7,959 nucleotides of DNA from Smithellaceae bacterium (GTDB lineage: Bacteria > Desulfobacterota > Syntrophia > Syntrophales > Smithellaceae). The DNA lies in the NCBI GenBank assembly GCA_028704195.1, contig JAQVLL010000076.1, positions 1 through 7,959 on the forward strand, in the 5' to 3' direction. The translations under genes and the position numbers were made by a program. The notes under the pieces are model-generated. The model ran no database searches and was not told the DNA's origin. It saw only the letters and a program-made list of their open reading frames with translations. Below, piece by piece: positions 1 through 5,716 of this stretch; the stretch's first letter is position 1, and each line of letters begins with the position of its first letter.

Positions 1-419
1 TTGGTTTGCAGACTGTCGTTTGTAAGCGCCATAATTTCCGATGCATTGCCCCGAATAATCATCGGTTCAGCGACATTGATCAGTCCCCGAATCTTCAGTG
101 TACGATAGGGTGTCGCTCCGGCGCCTACCGGATCGATCACCACGGGAACGCCTTTTTCCCAGGCCGCCGCAAAAGCCTTGAACATTCCCCGTACCCAGGG
201 TTCACTGATCGTACCCACATTGATCACCAGCGCGGAGGACATGGCCGCCATATCGGCGACTTCCTCTTCGGCATGAATCATTACCGGCGATGCGCCAAGG
301 GCCAGGAGCGCGTTTGCCGTATTGTTCATGACCACGTAATTGGTGATGTTATGAATCAATGGACTTTTTGCACGAATATCCTCAACCGACTGATAAATTT
401 CCGCCGCTGTCATTTTCAT
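1..419 (-). CDS. thiM: Hydroxyethylthiazole kinase ThiM, N-terminal part (cut by window edge)
   Basis: ThiM phosphorylates 4-methyl-5-(2-hydroxyethyl)thiazole with ATP in the cytoplasm, salvaging the thiazole half of thiamine. The 139 visible residues cover about half of the usual ~270. Family signatures are clear: SPLIHNITNYVVMNNTAN (19-36), the following ALGASPVM and HAEEEVADM, ALVINVGTI (63-71), DPVGAGAT (96-103) and IIRGNASEI (121-129). The start is the ATG at 419-417, because AGGGGAG (433-427) sits 7 nt upstream. An ATG at 426-424 is out of frame, and an in-frame ATG two codons downstream is less well placed. The C-terminal half lies outside the window, so intactness cannot be judged. 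The upstream TPP riboswitch and terminator independently support thiamine control. The identification is very secure. Confidence 0.96.
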   Translation of the reverse strand, partial: MKMTAAEIYQSVEDIRAKSPLIHNITNYVVMNNTANALLALGASPVMIHAEEEVADMAAMSSALVINVGTISEPWVRGMFKAFAAAWEKGVPVVIDPVGAGATPYRTLKIRGLINVAEPMIIRGNASEIMALTNDSLQT

Positions 420-426
420 TTTTCAT

Positions 427-433
427 CTCCCCT
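427..433 (-). promoter_or_regulatory. Ribosome binding site of thiM
   Basis: On the minus strand AGGGGAG lies 7 nt before the ATG at 419-417. It decides the start among three closely spaced ATGs (426, 419 and 413), of which the one at 426 is out of frame. Confidence 0.75.
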
Positions 434-450
434 GAAGTTCAGAGCCATTC

Positions 451-488
451 AAATAAAAAACCCTTTTGCCGAGCGGGAAAAGGGTTTT
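451..488 (-). terminator. Intrinsic terminator, expression platform of the TPP riboswitch
   Basis: Reading on the minus strand, AAAACCCTTTT (488-478) pairs perfectly over 11 bp with AAAAGGGTTTT (467-457) around a 10-nt loop. The T-run TTTTTTATTT (460-451) overlaps and follows the 3' arm. The hairpin lies between the TPP aptamer and thiM. The natural reading is that it stops transcription when thiamine pyrophosphate is bound. No competing antiterminator pairing was modelled. Confidence 0.85.
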
Positions 489-501
489 GCATATCGTCTT
501 T

Positions 502-581
502 ATTCTCCCTCCGCCGGCATTATCCGGATCAGGTTCAACGGGTATGATCTCAGACAGGAATCATGACCTGCCACCCCGAAT
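502..581 (-). ncRNA. TPP riboswitch (THI element) aptamer
   Basis: The minus strand carries the conserved THI-box landmarks in order. They are ATTCGGGGTG as the 5' side of P1/P2 (581-572), CTGAGA (553-548), ACCCGTTGAACCTGATC (543-527), then CCGGATAATGCCGG (526-513) and GGAGGGA, closing with GAAT (505-502), which pairs with ATTC (581-578) to form P1. The RNA binds thiamine pyrophosphate. With the intrinsic terminator just downstream, it should repress thiM transcription when the vitamin is plentiful. The aptamer looks complete and is about 80 nt long. Confidence 0.95.
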
Positions 582-591
582 TCGTTCGTTG

Positions 592-620
592 CTTTTACCA
601 AACTCCGCTCCCTTTGTCAA
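592..620 (-). promoter_or_regulatory. Sigma-70-type promoter of the riboswitch-thiM transcript
   Basis: On the minus strand there is a perfect -35 TTGACA (620-615), a 17-nt spacer and a -10 TAAAAG (597-592, 4 of 6 to TATAAT). Transcription would start near 585, just before the TPP aptamer at 581, which is the expected geometry for a riboswitch leader. A short dyad TTGCG-GATT-CGCAA (621-634) touches the outer edge of the -35; its meaning is unknown. Confidence 0.7.
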
Positions 621-705
621 TTGCGGATTCGCAACATATTTTTTATTTACACATTTTTTTTGCAGCATGGTATTTTACAATCCAACGTCAGGAAAGGATA
701 TTGCC

Positions 706-1629
706 ATGAACAAAAAGCCCCACATCTTCGGTATAGGTCAGTGTTCCCTGGACTATCTCGGCCGGATTCCCGCTTATCCGCCGCCCGATGTGAAATGTGA
801 ATTTTCCAACCTGGTCGTGCAGGGTGGAGGCCCCGTCGCTACGGCGCTTGTGGCACTGAAACGATGGGGATTCGATGCCTTCATGGCAGGTGTGACCGGT
901 GACGATGACTTTGGTGCGCAAATCATCTCTTCATTGACGTCGGAAGGCATCGATGCGGGCGGTCTCGTCATCCGCCAAAATCAACACTCCCAGTTCGCAT
1001 TCATCGTAAGTGAACCGGCCACGGCCCGCCGCACAATCTTCTGGCAGCGTCCCACCGGTCATCCTCTCCAGCCTGAAGAACTGGACTTAAATCTGCTTTT
1101 AAAAAGCAGGGCGCTTCATACCGACGGTTTGTTCCCGGAAGCCTCTCTTTTTGCCTGCCGAATAGCAAAGGAGGCGGGCATTCCTGTCATTGTTGACGCG
1201 GGAACACTGCGTGACGGAATGCTGGAAATCGCTAAATTCAGTTACTGTTTTGTCACATCAGAAACTTTTTCCAACGCGCTTTCCACAACTCCGGAAGAGA
1301 CCTGCCGGATACTGGCGGGTCTCGGTGTGCGTTTCACAGGCGTCACGCTTGGCGCAAAAGGTTACATCGCCCTGATCGATGGCCGTTTCATCCGCAAAGC
1401 GGCTTACCCGGCAAACGCCATCGACACCACCGGCTGCGGGGATGTCTTTCACGCCGGGCTGACTTACGGCATTGTGCTGGGGTGGAACGCCGAAAAATCA
1501 CTGGACCTTGGAGCGTGGGCGGCTGCCAGAGTCAGCGAACAGATGGGTGGACGAAGCGGTATTCCAACCCTCGGGGATTTTCCTTGTCCTCCGCCGGCGC
1601 GCGTGCCCTTTAGGGTAGAGATGGCGTGA
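706..1629 (+). CDS. PfkB/ribokinase-family carbohydrate (or nucleoside) kinase
   Basis: This is an ATP-dependent small-molecule kinase of the ribokinase/PfkB superfamily; 307 aa is the normal family length. Visible landmarks are the N-terminal glycine-rich motif around GGGPVATAL (40-48), GVTGDDDFG (62-70), VTLGAKGY (213-220), and the PfkB signature DTTGCGDVFHAG (240-251). D246 is the expected catalytic base in the GCGD anion hole. The substrate cannot be read from the sequence. Ribokinase, 2-keto-3-deoxygluconate kinase and nucleoside-kinase-like proteins share these motifs. The start is the ATG at 706, with AGGAAAGG (690-697) 8 nt upstream. The frame stays open leftward to an ATG at 466, but that extension reads through the minus-strand riboswitch and terminator and is not credible. 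The gene diverges from thiM, so a link to vitamin or sugar salvage is only suggestive. Confidence 0.9.
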   Translation: MNKKPHIFGIGQCSLDYLGRIPAYPPPDVKCEFSNLVVQGGGPVATALVALKRWGFDAFMAGVTGDDDFGAQIISSLTSEGIDAGGLVIRQNQHSQFAFIVSEPATARRTIFWQRPTGHPLQPEELDLNLLLKSRALHTDGLFPEASLFACRIAKEAGIPVIVDAGTLRDGMLEIAKFSYCFVTSETFSNALSTTPEETCRILAGLGVRFTGVTLGAKGYIALIDGRFIRKAAYPANAIDTTGCGDVFHAGLTYGIVLGWNAEKSLDLGAWAAARVSEQMGGRSGIPTLGDFPCPPPARVPFRVEMA

Positions 1630-1746
1630 AACGCCGGAGGTGGTAGTCATAGGGATTGCTCCCTGAGTAATTCGAAGCGGCAAGGATGGCAAATACCGGA
1701 CGATTACAAGGAGCACCCCGTATAAAGCGACCTACCCCTACCCCCT
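1630..1746. other. Gene-free stretch after the kinase
   Basis: I see no coding region here. Two small hairpins occur: GGCG-TGAAA-CGCC (1623-1635, overlapping the kinase stop codon) and AGGGA-TTGC-TCCCT (1651-1664). Neither is followed by a T-run, so neither is a convincing intrinsic terminator. Confidence 0.4.
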
Positions 1747-1916
1747 GAGGCTCTGTCGCAATTCTTCTTTGTCATAACCTTGCAGGTCACACGTTACGAG
1801 ACGCCTCGCAGGCGTCGTGGTAATCTTATGTGTTCGTGAACTTATGAGATTGCTTCGGTCGTTTCCCTCCCTCGCAACGAGTAACCCAAAGGGTCATGAC
1901 ATTGCGACACAGTCTC
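1747..1916. repeat. 170-bp palindromic, MITE-like element with terminal inverted repeats
   Basis: The left end GAGGCTCTGTCGCAAT (1747-1762) and the reverse complement of the right end, GAGACTGTGTCGCAAT (1916-1901), match at 14 of 16 positions. Symmetry continues inward: GTCATAACC...GGTCAC (1771-1790) against GTCATGACC...GGTTAC (complement of 1900-1881), then ACGTTACGAG against TCGTTGCGAG. Overall about 36 of 46 aligned positions match, with one 8-nt insertion in the left arm. The core holds GACGCCT-CGC-AGGCGTC (1800-1816) and a 32-nt near-perfect hairpin (1821-1852). No ORF is inside. CCT flanks both ends, too short to prove a target duplication. I infer a non-autonomous mobile or dispersed repeat; a large structured RNA or bidirectional terminator is the alternative. 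Confidence 0.7.
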
Positions 1917-1961
1917 CCTCCATCAGCGGGACAACCGATGCCGTTCAATCTGCCGCCAAAT

Positions 1962-2019
1962 GGTAACACGCTAATCACATAAGGTAACATGATTTAAACT
2001 TTTCATTGTCTTGGTAATA
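1962..2019 (+). promoter_or_regulatory. Spaced GGTAACA direct repeats upstream of the marR operon
   Basis: GGTAACA occurs at 1962-1968 and again at 1983-1989, exactly 21 bp apart (two helical turns). An imperfect third copy, GGTAATA, lies at 2013-2019. They are 55 to 115 bp upstream of the candidate -35 element. Phased repeats of this kind can bind an activator, but the units are short and chance is possible. Confidence 0.25.
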
Positions 2020-2061
2020 ATTCACAAGAAATAGTCTATTTTGTAAAGATATTCCACACCC

Positions 2062-2076
2062 ATCATAAAAAATGAT
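2062..2076. promoter_or_regulatory. Candidate operator dyad at the marR promoter
   Basis: ATCAT-AAAAA-ATGAT is a perfect 5+5 inverted repeat that abuts and overlaps by one base the -35 hexamer. An AT-rich dyad over the promoter fits autoregulation by MarR proteins. A second, smaller dyad AGAC-G-GTCT lies at 2081-2089, between the -35 and -10. Which of them, if either, is bound is unknown. Confidence 0.35.
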
Positions 2077-2102
2077 TGACAGACGGTCTTTTCTATTATA
2101 CT
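2076..2102 (+). promoter_or_regulatory. Candidate promoter of the marR-led operon
   Basis: There is a perfect TTGACA (2076-2081) and, after a short 15-nt spacer, TATACT (2097-2102, 5 of 6 to TATAAT). The short spacing is suboptimal, so basal activity may be low. It lies 34 nt before the marR ATG, leaving room for a short leader with GAGG as ribosome binding site. Confidence 0.5.
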
Positions 2103-2136
2103 CGTACACAAGTTAATTGCATGCGAGGATAATAGC

Positions 2137-2625
2137 ATGGAAAAAGTCGACTGTATCTTCTTTCAGCTTGCCAAGGCCTATCAACTGGGAAATCGATTCC
2201 TGACGCAAAGGGTTTCTGAACTCAACCTTACCTCCGTTCAAGCCATGATACTGGGTTTTCTCGATCACGAGGATCAGGTCACTTCAAGCGAACTGGGCAA
2301 AAGGGCGGAACTGGACAGCGCCACCCTCACAGGCATCCTGGATCGCCTGGAGACCGCCGGGTTTATCGAACGCAAAGGCAATCCTGACGACAGACGCTCC
2401 ATCCGCATTCATCTGACAAAACAAGGCAAGGTAATGGCCCACGAGGCAAGCCGGGTCATCATCGAGGCCAATAAAGAGTTTCTGCAGGTTTTAACCGAAG
2501 AACAAAAGCGTGATTTGCACGGCATCATTCAAACCCTGCGTCAGTATACAACACGGTTGAAGACACACATCAAACACCCGGGCAGGATGCCGGAGAAAAG
2601 GAGCAATTATGGGAACCATTCATAA
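2137..2625 (+). CDS. MarR-family transcriptional regulator
   Basis: This is a 162-aa winged-helix regulator of the MarR family; such proteins are dimeric and usually repress adjacent genes until a small aromatic, lipophilic or acyl-CoA-type ligand binds. The DNA-binding domain spans about residues 31-95. The recognition helix region is LDSATLTGILDRLETAG (59-75), followed by the wing GNPDDRRSIRIHLT (81-94) with the canonical DDRR. Helices before and after it (about 5-25 and 96-145) would form the dimer interface. The ATG is preceded by GAGG (2125-2128) 8 nt upstream. The C-terminal tail after about residue 146 is basic and overlaps the next gene by 17 nt, which implies translational coupling. 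It probably controls its own operon; the ligand is unknown, though the neighbours suggest an acyl-CoA or its acid. Confidence 0.93.
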   Translation: MEKVDCIFFQLAKAYQLGNRFLTQRVSELNLTSVQAMILGFLDHEDQVTSSELGKRAELDSATLTGILDRLETAGFIERKGNPDDRRSIRIHLTKQGKVMAHEASRVIIEANKEFLQVLTEEQKRDLHGIIQTLRQYTTRLKTHIKHPGRMPEKRSNYGNHS

Positions 2626-4843
2626 AACCGGATGTGTCCTCTGCCCGCAGAACTGCGGCCTGGAGGTCGAAGTGGAAAACAACCGCATTGTCAAGGTAAA
2701 GGGAGACAAGAGCAACGTCAAGAGCGAAGGCTACGTCTGCCGCAAGGGTCTGAACATCGCCTTTCACCAGCACAATGCCGATCGTCTGCAATACCCGCTG
2801 AAGCGTGTTGGAGAACGATTTGAGCGTATTTCCTGGGAAGAGGCGATCGATGAAATTGCCGAGAAGCTGAAGAACATCGTCGGCACGTACGGCCCCAAAT
2901 CCTTCGCCTATATGGGCGGCGGCGGCCAAGGCTGCCACTTTGAGGCGGCTTTCGGTGTACGCCTGATGCGTGGACTGGGCTCCCGCTACCACTATAGCGC
3001 CATAACTCAGGAATTTTCGGGCATGTTTTGGACATTCGGCCGAATGTTCGGCCGCCAGCCTGTTTTCCCGGAAATTGATTCCCATGAGACGGACTATCTT
3101 CTGACGTTCGGCTGGAACGGCATGGAAAGCCATCAGATACCCCAGACACCGAGAGAACTCCTGCGAATCGCCAAAGATCCCGATAAAATGCTTGTGGTCA
3201 TCGATCCGCGTTTATCCGAGACAGCCAAAATAGCCAATGTGCACCTTCGCATCCGCCCGGGGACCGATACCCTGCTGATGCGGGCCATGATCGCCATTAT
3301 CCTAAAGGAGTGCTGGGAAAACAAGGACTACATTGCACGGCGCACTTCCGGCTTTGATGAAATAAAAGACCTGTTTATCAATTTCGACGCCCGAACAGCT
3401 GTCAAGACCTGCAACCTTGACTATGACAGTGTTCGGGAAATCTGCCGTCACTTTGCTACACGGAAATCATGCCTGCGCTATGATCTGGGACTCCTGATGA
3501 ACCGACACAGCGCCGTCTCGTCATATTTGGCCAATGTTCTTCTTGCCCTGTGCGGGCGGATTGGCGTTCGCGGCGGCATTGTTTTTCACGGCGTGCTGAT
3601 GCCTCTGGGCAGCCACTCCGATGAGCGTGATCCCAAAGCCGTACGCTCGGTTTCACCCAATTTTCCTCCCATCATGGGCTGCTATCCGCCCAACGCTATG
3701 CCCGAAGAGATCCTTTCGGATCATCCGGAGCGTCTCCGGGCGGTTTATGTTGCCGGTTCGAATCCTCTGCGTTCCTATGCCGACACAACCGCTTACGAAA
3801 ACGCATTCAAGCGCTTGGATCTGTTGGTTACGGCTGAGATGGCCATGACGGAAACGGCGGCCCTTTCCCACTACATTCTTCCTTCACGGTCGGGCTATGA
3901 GTCCTGGGATGGAACCTTTTTCCCGATGACCTTTCCGGGCATCCATTTTCAGATGCGGCGGCCCATCGTTGAACCGGAAGGAGAACCGTTGGAAATGGGC
4001 GAAATCCACCTGCGCCTGGCGGACAAGCTGGGTCTCATCCCGCCCATTCCCGAAAAGCTCTATAAAGCCGCCGAAGAAAGTCACGCCGCTTTTGGACAGG
4101 CACTGATGGAATATGCCTTGACGGAACCGAACGCCATGAAGGCCATGCCCTATATTTTAGGTAAAACACTGGGCAAGGCGATGGGGTCGGTCCATCTGGC
4201 AGCGCTATGGGGAATGCTCCAGACGGTGCCTAAATCTTTCCGCAAAAACGCCGCCCGAGCCGGATTCACGCCGGGCATGGAACTGGGAGAAGAGTTGTTT
4301 CAGAAGATCATCGATCACCCCGAAGGAATCTGGGTCGGACAGATGGACCCGGAGGAAAACCTCGCCAATGTCCGAACGGAAGACGGAAAGATCAACCTCG
4401 TGATCCCCGAACTTCGGGCAGAACTGGAAAACCTCAATTCGGAGCAGGAGGAAGCGGATTTAACGCCGGATCCCACCTACCCTTTCGTGCTCATGGCAGG
4501 CAAACATTTTAAGATGAACGCCAACACCCTCATGCGCGACCCGGCATGGAATGAAGGAAAACGCTATTCCACCTGCATGATGCACACCGCTGACGCCGAA
4601 GCATTGGGCTTGAAAGACGGTCAGATGGTGCGTGTAACCACAGAAGCCGGAACGGAAGAAATTGAACTGGAAATCACCGACACCGCACACAAAGGTCATG
4701 TGGTCATTCCCCATGGATTCGGTATGGTTTACAATGGTGTCAAATACGGCGCCAACGTGAATCGTTTGACCAAAAACACGCACCGTGACCAGTTCGGCAC
4801 TCCTCTGCACCGGTATGTACCATGCAGGGTAGAGGCATTATAA
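2609..4843 (+). CDS. Cytoplasmic molybdopterin-dependent oxidoreductase with [4Fe-4S] domain (MopB/DMSO-reductase superfamily)
   Basis: This 744-aa enzyme should bind a bis-pterin Mo or W cofactor. The N-terminal iron-sulfur domain has C9-x2-C12-x3-C16 and C44 (YVCRKG), all four ligands present. The molybdopterin domain follows (about 54-600), with FGWNGMESH (167-175), VVIDPRLSETA (196-206) and IRPGTDTLLMRAM (215-227), and later VAGSNPLRSYAD (381-392). The C-terminal dinucleotide-binding domain is about 622-740, with LMAGKHFKMNANT, LGLKDGQMVRV and VVIPHGFG. No twin-arginine signal precedes the cysteines, so it acts in the cytoplasm. Where formate dehydrogenase-type members carry the Cys or Sec metal ligand, this protein reads HYSAITQEFSG (128-138) with neither; T133 or Q134 aligns best and E135 is the nearest acid. 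AAGGAG precedes the ATG. The substrate is unknown. No electron-transfer subunit lies beside it. The crotonase and thioesterase downstream point to a CoA-linked substrate. Confidence 0.92.
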   Translation: MGTIHKTGCVLCPQNCGLEVEVENNRIVKVKGDKSNVKSEGYVCRKGLNIAFHQHNADRLQYPLKRVGERFERISWEEAIDEIAEKLKNIVGTYGPKSFAYMGGGGQGCHFEAAFGVRLMRGLGSRYHYSAITQEFSGMFWTFGRMFGRQPVFPEIDSHETDYLLTFGWNGMESHQIPQTPRELLRIAKDPDKMLVVIDPRLSETAKIANVHLRIRPGTDTLLMRAMIAIILKECWENKDYIARRTSGFDEIKDLFINFDARTAVKTCNLDYDSVREICRHFATRKSCLRYDLGLLMNRHSAVSSYLANVLLALCGRIGVRGGIVFHGVLMPLGSHSDERDPKAVRSVSPNFPPIMGCYPPNAMPEEILSDHPERLRAVYVAGSNPLRSYADTTAYENAFKRLDLLVTAEMAMTETAALSHYILPSRSGYESWDGTFFPMTFPGIHFQMRRPIVEPEGEPLEMGEIHLRLADKLGLIPPIPEKLYKAAEESHAAFGQALMEYALTEPNAMKAMPYILGKTLGKAMGSVHLAALWGMLQTVPKSFRKNAARAGFTPGMELGEELFQKIIDHPEGIWVGQMDPEENLANVRTEDGKINLVIPELRAELENLNSEQEEADLTPDPTYPFVLMAGKHFKMNANTLMRDPAWNEGKRYSTCMMHTADAEALGLKDGQMVRVTTEAGTEEIELEITDTAHKGHVVIPHGFGMVYNGVKYGANVNRLTKNTHRDQFGTPLHRYVPCRVEAL

Positions 4844-4877
4844 AAAGAAAAAATGTCCATTGAAAAAGGAGAAAATT

Positions 4878-5681
4878 ATGAATGAACTGGTAAAAATTAC
4901 TATCGCAGACCACATAGCGGATGTCCATTTCAACAGACCAGAAAAATACAACGCGCTGAGCTTTGAAATGATTGACTCCATGGCAGAAGCCATCGACCGG
5001 CTGTCCAAAGAACCCGGTGTCCGTGTTGTGGTCATTTCCGGCGAAGGCAAGAGCTTCTGTGCCGGATTGGACATTGAGAACTTCGCAGCCATGCAATCAG
5101 GAGAAAAAAGGTTCCCCAATCTCACGGAGAGATATAAGAACCGGATTTCCAACATCTATCAGCATATCGGTTACGGATGGAAAGAGCTGCCGGTTCCGGT
5201 AATCGCCGCTATCCACGGAGTAGCAATGGGCGGCGGCTTTCAGATTGCCATGGGGGCCGACATTCGATTCTGTGCGCCTGACACCAAATTCTCCATCATG
5301 GAAATGAGATGGGGCCTGATTCCGGACATGAGTGTCACCCAGACCATCCGCGATGTTGTATCCATCGACGTAGCCAAGGAACTGATCTTTACAAATAAAG
5401 TTATTCTTGGTGAAGAAGCGCTCCTCCTGAAACTGGTGACGCACGTCTGTGAAAAACCCCATGAAGAAGCCATGGCCCTGGCCCGGGAGATCGCCTCCAA
5501 AAATCCCGATGCTATTCGCGCGGCCAAAAAACTTCTCAACGAAGTCTGGCACGGAGATTCCGCCAGGGGGCTGATGATGGAATCCGAGTTAATGATGACG
5601 CTCATGGGAAGCCCCAACCAGCTGGAGGCGGTGACTGCAAACTTTACCAAACAGCCGCCTAAATTCAAAGACCCGGCCTGA
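4878..5681 (+). CDS. Crotonase-family enoyl-CoA hydratase/isomerase
   Basis: This is a 267-aa crotonase-fold enzyme acting on acyl-CoA thioesters. The oxyanion-hole motifs are SFCAGLDI (59-66) and HGVAMGGGFQIAMGADIRF (113-131). Aligned to rat mitochondrial hydratase, the second catalytic Glu (Glu164) is kept as E142, while the first (Glu144) is Q122. D150 in GLIPD sits where dienoyl-CoA isomerase has its catalytic Asp. The stretch MEMRWGLIPDMSVTQTI resembles a subgroup labelled simply crotonase/enoyl-CoA hydratase family, in which I recall this Gln is usual. So hydration, double-bond isomerisation or another crotonase reaction are all possible. The ATG at 4878 is chosen because AAGGAG (4866-4871) lies 6 nt upstream; an in-frame TTG at 4860 lies upstream of that site and is unlikely. 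The gap to the molybdoenzyme is 34 nt, consistent with one transcript. Confidence 0.92.
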   Translation: MNELVKITIADHIADVHFNRPEKYNALSFEMIDSMAEAIDRLSKEPGVRVVVISGEGKSFCAGLDIENFAAMQSGEKRFPNLTERYKNRISNIYQHIGYGWKELPVPVIAAIHGVAMGGGFQIAMGADIRFCAPDTKFSIMEMRWGLIPDMSVTQTIRDVVSIDVAKELIFTNKVILGEEALLLKLVTHVCEKPHEEAMALAREIASKNPDAIRAAKKLLNEVWHGDSARGLMMESELMMTLMGSPNQLEAVTANFTKQPPKFKDPA

Positions 5682-5699
5682 CGGATGATCCGTATGCAT

Positions 5700-5704
5700 G
5701 GAGG
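5700..5704 (+). promoter_or_regulatory. Ribosome binding site of the GTG-initiated thioesterase gene
   Basis: GGAGG lies 12 nt before the GTG at 5717. An ATG at 5698 overlaps it but opens a different frame that stops after ten codons, so the GTG is the likely start. Wide spacing plus GTG suggests modest translation. Confidence 0.5.
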
Positions 5705-5716
5705 ATAAATACAGCT

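Noticed and set aside
6..566. 186-codon plus-strand frame
   Set aside because: It is antisense to thiM and the riboswitch; the minus strand has clear ThiM motifs.
466..705. 80-codon N-terminal extension of the PfkB kinase
   Set aside because: It reads through the reverse-strand TPP riboswitch and terminator, shows no kinase motif, and a good ribosome binding site precedes the ATG at 706.
1623..1664. Two small hairpins after the kinase as terminators
   Set aside because: Stems of only 4 and 5 bp and no T-run follow.
1747..1916. CRISPR array or tRNA/rRNA fragment
   Set aside because: The region has inverted rather than regularly spaced direct repeats, and no cloverleaf or rRNA signature was seen.
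3005..3010. Selenocysteine at the molybdenum site
   Set aside because: The codons are ACT CAG; there is no in-frame TGA anywhere in the gene.
2570..3133. 187-codon minus-strand frame opposite the molybdoenzyme gene
   Set aside because: It is a shadow of a strongly supported gene; no recognisable motif and no separate support.
4860..4877. TTG start for the crotonase gene
   Set aside because: The Shine-Dalgarno AAGGAG lies downstream of it and directs the ATG at 4878.
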